Shown: positions 49,741 to 58,551 of the stretch, in pieces
Layout: every line of letters starts with the position of its first letter
Numbering within the stretch: position 1 is the first letter of the stretch
NCBI RefSeq assembly: GCF_001586165.1
Contig: NZ_CP014608.1
Location: 2,232,001 to 2,296,000 of the forward strand
Source of the DNA: Obesumbacterium proteus
Lineage (GTDB): Bacteria > Pseudomonadota > Gammaproteobacteria > Enterobacterales > Enterobacteriaceae
Length of the DNA: 64,000 nucleotides
Reading direction: 5' to 3'
Notes under the pieces: model-generated
Databases searched by the model: none
What the model saw: only the letters and a program-made list of their open reading frames with translations
Told to the model about the DNA's origin: nothing
Program-made: the position numbers and the translations under genes

Positions 49741-50318
49741 AAGAGAAACGCCAATTTTCTAGCCGTAGCTTAGTTCTGATTGTTATTTGTGTTGCGATTA
49801 ACATGATCGCAGGACAGATGATTTCGATGCTTAAACTACCGCTTTTTTTAGACTCGATAGGCACGGTGCTCTGTGCGGTGCTGGCGGGGCCGTGGGTTGC
49901 GTTGTTCACAGGGCTAGTCACAAATTTACTCTGGGGGCTTCTCACGGGTCCGATTGCGGCCGCTTTTGCGCCCGTTGCCATGGTCATTGGCTGCGTTGCG
50001 GGTGTAATGGCTCGTGCGGGATGGTTTAAATCGTTTGGCCGCGTTGTGATCACGGGTGTGGTAATCACGCTGTGCTTAACGGTAGTGGCGGTACCTATTC
50101 GAACTTATCTGTTTGGCGGTGCGACAGGAAGCGGTGCAGATTTTGTGGTGGCCTATTTGCATGCTGTCGGTGAGGGGCTGCAAGAGTCCGTTGCCTTCAC
50201 CGTTATCGGCATTAATCTCATTGATAAAATTTTAACGGTGCTGATTGTGTGGGTGCTTCTGCGTCGCATGCCAGAGCGCACGCGGCATAATTTCCCGCAT
50301 ATGGCTCCGATACGTTAA
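49737..50318 (+). CDS. ECF transporter S (substrate-binding) component, unknown substrate
   Basis: The protein has 193 residues with six hydrophobic helices (SLVLIVICVAINMIAGQMIS, DSIGTVLCAVLAGPWVALFT, NLLWGLLTGPIAAAFAPVAM, VVITGVVITLCLTVVAVPIR, AVGEGLQESVAFTVIGINLI, ILTVLIVWVLLRRM), the layout of membrane-embedded S components. It was not matched to a known substrate class by eye. It overlaps the DUF296 gene by 4 bases and the next gene by 1. Confidence 0.83.
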   Translation: MKEKRQFSSRSLVLIVICVAINMIAGQMISMLKLPLFLDSIGTVLCAVLAGPWVALFTGLVTNLLWGLLTGPIAAAFAPVAMVIGCVAGVMARAGWFKSFGRVVITGVVITLCLTVVAVPIRTYLFGGATGSGADFVVAYLHAVGEGLQESVAFTVIGINLIDKILTVLIVWVLLRRMPERTRHNFPHMAPIR

Positions 50319-51040
50319 TGCATCCTTTCACATGGCTAGCGCTCTGGCTCTGGTATTCCGTTAGTGCGCTGTTTGTGCCTCTGCCGATTCTCGTGGGATG
50401 GTGCATGGTGCCTGTGGTCATGATCATGATGTGGGCAGCGGCTCGCTGGCGTATCAAAATTGTGATGGCATTCATGATCCCCATGGGGATCGGGCTGTGG
50501 CTGGTTCATAGTCACTGGCTTCAATCGTTGTTTTCGCATAGTGACAATGTCAGTTTTGCCGCTCCGATGTTTGCCATTGTATTGTGGCTACGCCTATTCG
50601 TTTTCTTTGCAGCCGCTCAACTGTGGCTGCAAAAGGTGCCCACTCAGCAATTTGTTGCCGCTTTATTCTCTAGCCGTTTACCTGTCGGCATGGCTTATTT
50701 ATGTGCAGGTCCTCTGCTCCTCAAGGAGCAACTTAAACAACAATTAGCCGCGATTAAAGAAGTACAAAGCGCGCGGGGCGTAAGTTTTGATGGTTCTCTT
50801 GTTCAGCGATTGAAAACGATCGTGCCGTTGCTTTCACCTATGCTCATGCAAAGTCTCAATGATTTAACCACGCGAAGCTCTGCGCTAGATGCGCGGGCAT
50901 TTCGTCGTTACCCACATCGGACCGTACTGAAACCTATCTCCGAATATCGCTGGGAGCCATTTTTACGCGTTGTTTTACTGTGTTGTTTGCTCGTCGAAGG
51001 AGGCGCGTTTTGGCTTTATCACTCGATATCGATCGGTTAA
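50318..51040 (+). CDS. ECF transporter T component
   Basis: The protein has 240 residues. Hydrophobic helices in the N-terminal half are followed by a cytoplasmic coupling region with the two EcfT Arg motifs (IKEVQSARGVSFDG and LDARAFRRYPHRT) that dock on the ATPases. It is the scaffold shared by the S component and the two ATPases. The stop TAA overlaps an ATG of the next frame, but the ATPase start is placed earlier. Confidence 0.87.
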   Translation: MHPFTWLALWLWYSVSALFVPLPILVGWCMVPVVMIMMWAAARWRIKIVMAFMIPMGIGLWLVHSHWLQSLFSHSDNVSFAAPMFAIVLWLRLFVFFAAAQLWLQKVPTQQFVAALFSSRLPVGMAYLCAGPLLLKEQLKQQLAAIKEVQSARGVSFDGSLVQRLKTIVPLLSPMLMQSLNDLTTRSSALDARAFRRYPHRTVLKPISEYRWEPFLRVVLLCCLLVEGGAFWLYHSISIG

Positions 51041-51822
51041 TGGTGGATGTGCATGGTGTTTATCAGCTAGGGCCAATAACCCTGAAGTTGGAAGAAGGGC
51101 AGTGGCTTGCCGTTCTCGGTGGCAATGGTTCTGGAAAAAGCCTACTTGCCAGATTACTGGTTGGCAGCCTTGAGGATGGTTCATTGCGACATATTCAAGG
51201 CAAGTGCGAGGTGTTGGGGAGCAACATTTTGCTTGAAAATGAGATGAAGCATACGCGCCAGTGGGTTCAACAATCGCCCTATTTACAGTTCTCTGGCTGC
51301 TGCTTCACCGTTGAGGATGAAATTGCCTTTGGGCCACAGAATTTAGCACTGCCTACAGCTGAAATAATGAGTCGGGTGGAGACTGCGCTGACGCGTTTTA
51401 AGTGCCAACATCTGCGGTTACGCAATCCCCAAACCCTATCGGGAGGTGAAGCTCAGAGGGTTTTACTGGCCTGTGTCTTGGTTATGCATCCAAAATTATT
51501 AGTGCTCGATCAGGCGTTGGGGCGATTAAGCCAAGAGGCAACCTATCAAGCGCTGGACGCTATTCAATGCTATGTCGAAGAATTGCAGTGTTCAGTGGCC
51601 ATGCTTGAACATCGTCTTTTCCCCGCGGCCGATTATTGCTTGCAACGTGTATTGCTGGAAGAAGGAAGGACGCGTCCTTTTGAAGAGATTCCCCCGTCGT
51701 CACTCGTGCAACAAGTGGTTTTACCCGAACAATTGAAAACGATGCTATGGCAAGAAACTGAGAGTCTTAATGAGGCTGCGCGGGTTTTGGCTCCTTTTAT
51801 GCGAGGTAGCCAACTATGCTAA
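51010..51822 (+). CDS. ECF transporter ATPase 1, consensus signature but Gln in the catalytic position
   Basis: The protein has 270 residues. TTG at 51010 is chosen because AAGGAGG (50997-51003) lies 6 bases upstream and the reading frame keeps the first beta strand; the nearest ATG (51040) would cut it. Walker A is VLGGNGSGKSLLARLL, the signature is LSGGEAQRVLLACVLV and Walker B is PKLLVLDQALGRL, with Gln where the catalytic Glu is expected. It therefore gives a good signature but a poor catalytic base. With its partner it would form one active and one degenerate site. It overlaps the T component gene. Confidence 0.87.
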   Translation: MALSLDIDRLMVDVHGVYQLGPITLKLEEGQWLAVLGGNGSGKSLLARLLVGSLEDGSLRHIQGKCEVLGSNILLENEMKHTRQWVQQSPYLQFSGCCFTVEDEIAFGPQNLALPTAEIMSRVETALTRFKCQHLRLRNPQTLSGGEAQRVLLACVLVMHPKLLVLDQALGRLSQEATYQALDAIQCYVEELQCSVAMLEHRLFPAADYCLQRVLLEEGRTRPFEEIPPSSLVQQVVLPEQLKTMLWQETESLNEAARVLAPFMRGSQLC

Positions 51823-52469
51823 ATATAGAAAATATGGGCTTTGGCTGGGAGGCGGCAAATAACTGCCTGCAAGATGTCAATCTGCACATCAAACGTGGCG
51901 AACAATGGGTGATTACCGGAGAAAACGGTGCTGGAAAATCAACGTTGCTTCGACTCGCTGCGGGTTTACTCAAACCGAGCAGTGGAACGGTGTATTTAGA
52001 TGGCGTGGATCTTGCTCGGATGAAGTCGGTAGAAAAAGCGGCGCAGATTGGTTTTTTATTTCAGGAAGTTGAACGCCAGCTGTTTCACAGTTCAGTGCGC
52101 GATGAAATTCGGTTTGGCCTACGGCTACAGCGTTTGCCCTCGGCGCTTATTGAAGAGCGCATACAACTGGCCATCGAAACGTGCGGTTTAGCCGCCGTTG
52201 CGAATAAACACCCGCTTGACTTGCACAGTGGACAGCGTCGTATGGTCGCCGTGGCGTGCCTATGTGCAATGCAGCCGCCCTTATTACTTTTAGACGAGCC
52301 GAGCCGCGATTTTGATCCTTATTGGATGGCGATCTTTGACGCTTGGTTGGAAAAAAACCGTCAACAGGGAACGACGGTGATCGCGATAAGCCACGATCCT
52401 GAGTTTTCTCAGCGTCACTTCCAACGCACTATTTTGGTCAATCAAGGAACAGCGCGAATATCTATTTAA
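51816..52469 (+). CDS. ECF transporter ATPase 2, catalytic Glu present but degenerate signature
   Basis: The protein has 217 residues. Walker A is VITGENGAGKSTLLRLAAGL, Walker B is PPLLLLDEPSRDFD with the catalytic Glu, and the signature position reads DLHSGQRRMVAVACL in place of LSGGQ. This is the mirror image of ATPase 1, so the heterodimer should hydrolyse at the site built from this Walker pair and the partner's signature. It overlaps ATPase 1 by 7 bases and ends the operon, convergent with mtfA. Confidence 0.88.
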   Translation: MLNIENMGFGWEAANNCLQDVNLHIKRGEQWVITGENGAGKSTLLRLAAGLLKPSSGTVYLDGVDLARMKSVEKAAQIGFLFQEVERQLFHSSVRDEIRFGLRLQRLPSALIEERIQLAIETCGLAAVANKHPLDLHSGQRRMVAVACLCAMQPPLLLLDEPSRDFDPYWMAIFDAWLEKNRQQGTTVIAISHDPEFSQRHFQRTILVNQGTARISI

Positions 52470-53256
52470 CATTCGTGGTGTACAGATCGCTTGCCTGCGC
52501 ATGTTGTTGTCGAGCAAGAGGGTCCTGCTGATAGAATTTTACAAAATGCGCATACATGGCGGGAAAACGCCCGTAGAGCAGCTCTGGCGCGCTAAAAAAG
52601 TATTCAGAAAGCACGGCAAAACATTCTGCTGGTTCGCTAGCTGCGTAAGCATCAAGGCTGGTGGCTGCCTCACCGACAACGTCCACTTCGTCTTGAATAG
52701 AGTTCATCGCCGTTTGCAGATCATATTCCCATTGCGCAACGTCTTTAAGCGCAATCGGCGGAATGCCGGTAGCGACGCCAGCGTTACGCATATCGAGCTT
52801 ATGTGCAGTTTCATGGATGATAAGGTTATAACCAGAAAGATCGAAAGAGTCCTTCACATCCATCAGATTCAAGATAACGGGCCCCTGCGCCGAACATTGA
52901 CCTGCTTGTACCATAGGACCGGTATGAACTAAACCGATGTCATCTTGCCATTCTTCATGAAAAATAAAAGGCTCTGGATAAAGCAGGATCTCATGAAAGC
53001 CATCGAGCCAATCGATGCCAAGCTCAAGTACGGGAAGTGAAAAGAGTAAAGCGATGCGAGCCTCAAGCAGAGGCGAAATACGCAGGTCTTGCAATGGAAC
53101 GATGCGTTTCAACTGCAAAAATTTTGAGGCAACCAGCGTTAATTTATGCAATTCGGATGGTGTGAGCGTTGCAAGCAGAGGAATAGCTAACGCCTCTTCC
53201 CAGGGGTAATTGGCAAGAGGATGATTTTCACCTGCGTTCCAAGGCCACTTAATCAT
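52462..53256 (-). CDS. mtfA: MtfA, zinc peptidase and Mlc (DgsA) antirepressor
   Basis: The protein has 264 residues, like E. coli MtfA (265). The zinc motif is NLIIHETAHKLDMRNAG, with a further acidic ligand region SEPAECFAVLSEYFF, and the N-terminus has MIKWPWNAGENHP. MtfA binds the repressor Mlc and so raises ptsG expression; it also has aminopeptidase-like activity. In E. coli mtfA is also beside an asn tRNA gene, which supports the chromosomal nature of this side. It overlaps the ECF operon end by 8 bases. Confidence 0.93.
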   Translation of the reverse strand: MIKWPWNAGENHPLANYPWEEALAIPLLATLTPSELHKLTLVASKFLQLKRIVPLQDLRISPLLEARIALLFSLPVLELGIDWLDGFHEILLYPEPFIFHEEWQDDIGLVHTGPMVQAGQCSAQGPVILNLMDVKDSFDLSGYNLIIHETAHKLDMRNAGVATGIPPIALKDVAQWEYDLQTAMNSIQDEVDVVGEAATSLDAYAASEPAECFAVLSEYFFSAPELLYGRFPAMYAHFVKFYQQDPLARQQHAQASDLYTTNVK

Positions 53257-53418
53257 TAGATTGCTCGCACCATGATGGTTTATTCACCACTGTTTTATCA
53301 TGAAAAAGCGTCAGGATAAAACAGTAAACTAGGTGCGTAGATAATCATTTTTTTTACGATTAGTCTGTGATTAAACCCACGCTTGTTACTCGCTTGCATA
53401 AATAAATCAACATGTTGG

Positions 53419-55611
53419 CTACGCAATCTCCAGAGGTTCAGGTTTACCTAAAAGATAGCCTTGCAGGTATTCCACGCCTAGCGTGATCAACATATCGCGC
53501 TGCTCCTGTGTTTCTACGTATTCCGCGACGACTTTTAATTTCATTTCACCTGCAATTTCACAGATAGATTTTATGATCATCTGATCAACGCGGTTACTGG
53601 TAATATTTTTGACGAAATAACCATCTATTTTGATGATGTCGGCATTCAGCTTTTTTAATCGCTCATAGTTGGCAAATCCGGTACCAAAGTCGTCAATGGC
53701 AATTTGAAAGTGATAGTCGCGTAATGTACTGATGCAATGATGGACAGCGGCCGCATTGATGAAACCTTGCTCTTCGGTTACTTCAAAAACAACGGCGGAA
53801 GGGGGCACTCGGTGTTGCTCAAAAATAGCAATAATGCGCTCGGCAATACCATGCTGCATTAACGATAGAGGCATTAGATTAACGGAGAAACATACTTCTT
53901 CTGTGGCTAGGTTTTGCGTTCGTATGTATTTAACTACGTTCTCAACCATCAGCAGGTCGAAGCGTGGGCTAAGGTTAAATTCCGCGATTAAAGGAATAAA
54001 TTTATCTGGCGTAATGATGTCATTGTTATCTTTCAGGCGCGCTAAAATTTCGTAATAGCGTGTACCATTTTTATGCTCAATCGGCTGCGCATGCAGCATG
54101 ATGCTATTTTCATTAAGTGCATTTTTGATTTTTTGCAGCAGCATGACTCGGTCTGACACTTGGGTTGCGACGACCTGATTGCCCTCACTAAGGCATAACA
54201 GACGATCCTCTTGGCATGCTTTTTCACATAGATAGCTTAACTGACCAATACGGCGATGAAGATTATCTGTTTCACGATTAAGTTCGCCATAAGACAAACC
54301 ATAGTGCAGTTCAACCGGAATATTATTCCAGCTTAACGGGTGCTCTTTGAGCTTTTGGCGTAGCGCATTTAAGCGGGGAATATTTTCGTATTCACTACCA
54401 GAAAGAAAAATGAGTAAATCACAGCTAGGTAATTGATATACACGCTCACCGCTGTCCAGATGACTATTAATTACGGCGGCAATGCTTTGTTTACAATGTA
54501 TCCGCATGCGAAGCCCATAGTGGCGGCTAAGCAACTCGAGGCTGGAAAGATGCAGGTGACATAACACGCCTTTGGGATGAGCACGGACATGATGTTCGAG
54601 CGCTCGCAAATTAGGCAGCTTAGTCATAGGATCGGTTAACGCCATAAGCGCATAAACTTTCTGCATCCAGTCACTTTTCTTAAACATCATCGACAGATAA
54701 AAAATTGAAACGGTGAACGCGATAAATACCGAGGATATAAAGGTTAGCTCAAAGGCATTATTGGCGATGTGCAAAAAGCTTTTGCTATAGGTCAGAAGCA
54801 TAAGCGCAGTGAACGACCACAGCATAATGATCAAGCGGGTACTAAAGCGTTTGATGCCGTAGTTAAAATGAACAAATATTGCAGGGGCAACAAAGCCTGA
54901 AAATAATACTGTATTGAAGGGTAGGCAAAATACAATCAAGAATAGGGCAAGTAACGCGAACCAACAGATATTGATCGCGCGGCCTTCATTGCTCACGGCT
55001 GACTTTAGATCAAACAAGAAAAAGGTTCGCGCATAGCGCCAATTTAGCAACATTCTTATACCGTAATAGAATATAACGCTAAAAATAACCGCGGCAATAA
55101 TCAGGTTTTGAATATTAATGAGTGTGTAGACATCAGCACTCAGACTAAAGTAGCGTTCGAGCGTTGGTGGTGCGTCAATCAGCGTGCCGGAAGCCACAAT
55201 CATCACCTTCATCCAGAAGGGGGCAATTAACCCTAGCCAAAATAGACGGACGCCGATCCCGTTATTACCGATATTATAACGCCAGCGTTTACCCAAAATC
55301 ATCTCGACTACCCATGAACAGCCAGCCAAGGGGATGACAATACTCAAGGTCATCGCTATTGCCGATGAGGGCGTGAAGAACGGGATCATGAGATAGCTAA
55401 TGCAATATGCGGCTGTCAGCGGGATTAATACGTTTCGCCCAAATAGCAGGATCATTGCAGCCGCCAAACTGACGGGTAAATAAGCTAAGTGAACATTTTC
55501 GTAATAGATAACAGCATGAGGTGAGATACTACGAGCGATGGGGAAAAAAAGTAGAGTGACAATAAACGCCGTTATTTGTTTTCTCAAGTTTGAGCTGAAT
55601 TTAAAAGCCAT
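53419..55611 (-). CDS. PdeF-like MASE1-GGDEF-EAL phosphodiesterase
   Basis: The protein has 730 residues, near E. coli PdeF (747). About eight to nine membrane helices (MASE1) fill residues 1-320. A degenerate GGDEF domain follows (LMALTDPMTKLPNLRALEHH is clear, but the signature place reads PSCDLLIF). The EAL domain from about residue 480 keeps the catalytic motifs: YYEILARL (E-x-L), FSVNLMP, FEVTEEQG, IAIDDFGTGFANYERLKKL, IIKIDGYF, VVAEYVETQEQ and LQGYLLGKP. It should hydrolyse c-di-GMP. Confidence 0.87.
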   Translation of the reverse strand: MAFKFSSNLRKQITAFIVTLLFFPIARSISPHAVIYYENVHLAYLPVSLAAAMILLFGRNVLIPLTAAYCISYLMIPFFTPSSAIAMTLSIVIPLAGCSWVVEMILGKRWRYNIGNNGIGVRLFWLGLIAPFWMKVMIVASGTLIDAPPTLERYFSLSADVYTLINIQNLIIAAVIFSVIFYYGIRMLLNWRYARTFFLFDLKSAVSNEGRAINICWFALLALFLIVFCLPFNTVLFSGFVAPAIFVHFNYGIKRFSTRLIIMLWSFTALMLLTYSKSFLHIANNAFELTFISSVFIAFTVSIFYLSMMFKKSDWMQKVYALMALTDPMTKLPNLRALEHHVRAHPKGVLCHLHLSSLELLSRHYGLRMRIHCKQSIAAVINSHLDSGERVYQLPSCDLLIFLSGSEYENIPRLNALRQKLKEHPLSWNNIPVELHYGLSYGELNRETDNLHRRIGQLSYLCEKACQEDRLLCLSEGNQVVATQVSDRVMLLQKIKNALNENSIMLHAQPIEHKNGTRYYEILARLKDNNDIITPDKFIPLIAEFNLSPRFDLLMVENVVKYIRTQNLATEEVCFSVNLMPLSLMQHGIAERIIAIFEQHRVPPSAVVFEVTEEQGFINAAAVHHCISTLRDYHFQIAIDDFGTGFANYERLKKLNADIIKIDGYFVKNITSNRVDQMIIKSICEIAGEMKLKVVAEYVETQEQRDMLITLGVEYLQGYLLGKPEPLEIA

Positions 55612-56041
55612 CGCTAGTTCGCATTAGTCGGTTAGAGTTAATGTAAGAATATAATTTCACCGCATACATTAAAGCGTATAGGAGAATGATGTCTGTAGAC
55701 TACAGTAGAACTTTATATTCTCTGAATGCCGTAATTGTTACATTTATTATCTGTTTTTTCAATTGAACTAATAATTTACAATATAAGAACAAATTTGGGG
55801 GCTTGGATTGTTGGTTTCAAATGATCATGAGCGGTAAAAACTGTTCCGCTAGATATTATTGCTTACGAATACAAGGCTATTTGGACGGAAACTGTATTTC
55901 CGTGGGATTATCTGCTCATCAAAGATTAGATATGTGGTGAATTTGTTATGAGTAATTTAACTCAAATAGAAAAGCCACGGTGTATCCGTGGCTTAGGTGA
56001 TTGCTTAAACTGTGATATTGATCATCTTATTCTCTGCGTTA
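55612..56041. other. Non-coding stretch between pdeF-like gene and eptA
   Basis: No gene was recognised in 430 bases. It is AT rich, holds the promoter region of the pdeF-like gene on its left and the eptA terminator at 55972-55994 on its right. Confidence 0.55.
55972..55994 (-). terminator. Terminator of eptA
   Basis: Arms AAGCCACGG and CCGTGGCTT pair around a 5-base loop. On the minus strand the stem is followed by TTCTATTTGAG. It is 47 bases after the eptA stop. Confidence 0.8.
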
Positions 56042-57676
56042 TCACGGGTTACTTGCCCGGCATGCTTTGAGAATATCTAGATTTGGATCGTATTCTTTGG
56101 TCTGAACATTCATCATTGCTAGCATGGTATGGAATAGATTGTCATGCGAATAGTTGTTCGTCTTGGCAAGCTTGGCGACACAATCACGATCTATTCCATT
56201 GGCTTGAACAAAACCATCCGATAGCCACATTTCCATCGGGACTTTCGTTTGCTCATCGGGGGCAAATTTATAAGGCGTTCCATGTAAATATAGACCATCT
56301 TCGCCTAATGATTCACCGTGGTCAGATACATAATACAGCGCGACGTTATAGTCTTTTTCATATCCTTTAAGTCGCTGAATGAACTGGCTGACAACATAGT
56401 CGGTATACCTGATGGTGTTATCATAGGTATTCACTAATTCTTGCTGAGTGCAGTTTTCAATATCACTGCGCTGGCAGTCAGGAATAAAGAAACGAAACTC
56501 TTTAGGATAGCGTTTGTAGTATGTTGGACCATGGCTGCCGATAAGATGGAATGCCAGCGTCTTATTTTTTCCGTCATTCGGAATAAGTTTATCTAAATCT
56601 TTTAATAACACGGCGTCGTAGCAGGTTTCACCATCGCAAAGATTTTTGTCGCTATTCGTCGGCACTATCTGTGTTGGAATGCGATCGCAGGCGCCCTTGC
56701 AACCTTCATCATTATCTTTCCAGTAAGTGGACACGCCTGCTTTTTGCAAGATATCCATCAATCCTTCGCTGTTACGAGCCACGTTATTATCAAAGTGTGT
56801 GCGCGGCATATTTGAGAACATACACGGCACTGAAATAGCGGTTGCGGTGCCACATGAACTGACCTTAGAGAAATAAATCAGATCGGGCTCTTGGCTGGTA
56901 TAAGGATTGGTTGGGCGAGCATAACCCTGTAACTGCTGGTTCTGATGGCGAGCGGTTTCTCCCACGATTAAAAAGACCAGCGTTGGCTTGCTGCCTGCTT
57001 TTTGTACTAATTTCGCATCGTCACCGATCTTACGGAACGGAATAGGTTTGGTTAGGTAGCGACGATTAATATATTGCGAAGCACTATAGAGATAGTTAGT
57101 TGGCACAATTTCCAAATTTAGCGTGCGGTTATTACGGCCAACGGATGCGTAGTCTTGGTAATAGAGGCTCGCGACCAACGCAATAATCAAAAGTGAAACC
57201 AGCATAGAAACTAGACGCAGCCCAAAGCGGGCGAGAAAGCCGTGCGCATAGATAATCTGGGTTCTCATCAATAGCACGCAGGGCAGAATGCCGGTGAACA
57301 ACACCCACAATACCACCGAGAAATTGTAATACGACGAGGCTTCTGCGGGGTTGGTTTCAAAAATGTTTTCAATCATCGAGCGATCGAAAATGATCTTGTA
57401 TTTCAATTGTGCGTAGCTAGCAAAGGCGCTAACTACCAGAATGATGCAAAAGAAAGGTTTGAAAATCGGTTTAAACGTGAACGGTGTAAAAACGAAGTTC
57501 AGAGCGGCAATCAGCACCAGTGGGATTGAAAATGCAAAGCCGAGTTTATAGTTATCTAACGAAGTCAGTATCCGATAGAAATGCAGCAAAATCGGTAAGT
57601 TAACGACGAGAGTAAAGTAAATTGCCAAAATAATGGTCAGTGATAAAAAACTGACTCTTAACGCCTTTCGCTGCAA
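56042..57676 (-). CDS. eptA: EptA, lipid A phosphoethanolamine transferase
   Basis: The protein has 544 residues, the EptA size. Five N-terminal membrane helices are followed by a periplasmic alkaline-phosphatase-like domain. The catalytic Thr motif is FLIVGETARHQNQQLQGYAR, with CGTATAISVPCMFS and the metal-binding SDHGESLGEDGLYLHG. The enzyme adds phosphoethanolamine to lipid A, lowering negative charge and giving polymyxin tolerance. A PmrA box lies 111 bases upstream. Unlike the E. coli operon, pmrAB does not follow it here. Confidence 0.93.
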   Translation of the reverse strand: MQRKALRVSFLSLTIILAIYFTLVVNLPILLHFYRILTSLDNYKLGFAFSIPLVLIAALNFVFTPFTFKPIFKPFFCIILVVSAFASYAQLKYKIIFDRSMIENIFETNPAEASSYYNFSVVLWVLFTGILPCVLLMRTQIIYAHGFLARFGLRLVSMLVSLLIIALVASLYYQDYASVGRNNRTLNLEIVPTNYLYSASQYINRRYLTKPIPFRKIGDDAKLVQKAGSKPTLVFLIVGETARHQNQQLQGYARPTNPYTSQEPDLIYFSKVSSCGTATAISVPCMFSNMPRTHFDNNVARNSEGLMDILQKAGVSTYWKDNDEGCKGACDRIPTQIVPTNSDKNLCDGETCYDAVLLKDLDKLIPNDGKNKTLAFHLIGSHGPTYYKRYPKEFRFFIPDCQRSDIENCTQQELVNTYDNTIRYTDYVVSQFIQRLKGYEKDYNVALYYVSDHGESLGEDGLYLHGTPYKFAPDEQTKVPMEMWLSDGFVQANGIDRDCVAKLAKTNNYSHDNLFHTMLAMMNVQTKEYDPNLDILKACRASNP

Positions 57677-57786
57677 GGTAAACGCTCCCCAAAACCCGTT
57701 AAATGACCATGTCTGATGGAATAGTGGCCAAGAATTAAGCGTAATAAATAAACCGCTTTTATAGTGGGGCAGATTAGCGAGCCAAA

Positions 57787-57803
57787 CTTAAGATAGCCTT
57801 AAG
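57787..57803 (-). promoter_or_regulatory. PmrA (BasR) box upstream of eptA
   Basis: CTTAAG, five bases, CTTAAG matches the PmrA half-site pair YTTAAK-N5-YTTAAK exactly. It is upstream of the eptA start on the same strand, and eptA/pmrC is a classical PmrA target. Confidence 0.85.
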
Positions 57804-57881
57804 CCATCAAGGCTTCAGGTGATAAGAACTCAGCGAGTGAAAACAGCGGAATGTCTGCAAAGTGAATGACATTGTGTGATA

Positions 57882-57913
57882 AAAAAACGCCGCATTGATT
57901 ATCATGCGGCGTG
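57882..57913 (-). terminator. Terminator of the yodC-type gene
   Basis: Arms ACGCCGCAT (57888-57896) and ATGCGGCGT (57905-57913) close an 8-base loop. On the minus strand a run of seven T follows. It lies 37 bases after the stop of the yodC-type gene. Confidence 0.9.
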
Positions 57914-57950
57914 AAATCTTTGGGCTAATCAGGTGAAGATTTAGCGATAT

Positions 57951-58133
57951 TTAGCAAACGCCAAAATCACCGTCTTCTTGGTAGAGGGCCAAATGTGAAG
58001 CCGCTATAGTTTCCTGCTTTTCGCTTCCTAGCTCATTCCAAGAACAGGTAATGTCATTGCCATTAACCGCGGCAACCGTCATTCGCGGGCCACCGCTGGT
58101 TTTCTGCACGCTGTCACCAACTGAAAAAATCAT
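57951..58133 (-). CDS. yodC: YodC family (DUF2158) small protein
   Basis: The protein has 60 residues. MIFSVGDSVQKTSGGPRMTV and the later ITCSWNELGSEKQETIAASH match the DUF2158 pattern. Function unknown. It is a single-gene unit with its own terminator. Confidence 0.85.
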   Translation of the reverse strand: MIFSVGDSVQKTSGGPRMTVAAVNGNDITCSWNELGSEKQETIAASHLALYQEDGDFGVC

Positions 58134-58551
58134 GCTTCTCTCCTCAATAAATCGGTCTAAATAATAAACAGAATGCGTTTATCTGATTGAATGTTTAGAT
58201 ATTCAAATAAAGTATGCATTAAAAAATAGACCAAATTAGCCCCGATAAATAGTGAAAAGAACCGATGTCTATAGTGATAAAAATTGAATAACTTTCCGCT
58301 GGTGCAGATGCCTATTGGTTCACTCGAATCGCTTTTTCGGATGTCATAAAAAATTGCTCACTTAAAAAACTCATTGCTTTGTTTTTAAAAGTTATTTTCA
58401 TTTCAAATACCAGAAGGTAACAACTGGCCACACTTTAATTCACAAATAATATGAGGTGAACGCTTGTTTTTTTATTAACCGTAATGATAATCGGTATCAT
58501 TATTTTTACGGTTCTTTACATGCGCATTGTGCGCAGGCAAGAGAGAAAAGC
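58134..58551. other. Intergenic region with Fur box upstream of efeU
   Basis: No gene was recognised in 418 bases. It is AT rich on the left and holds the promoter of the yodC-type gene and the Fur-controlled promoter of efeUOB on the right. Confidence 0.6.
58482..58502 (+). promoter_or_regulatory. Fur box of efeUOB
   Basis: TAATGATA, five bases, TATCATTA is a perfect inverted repeat and matches the Fur consensus. It lies 50 bases before the efeU start and explains iron repression of the operon. Confidence 0.87.
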
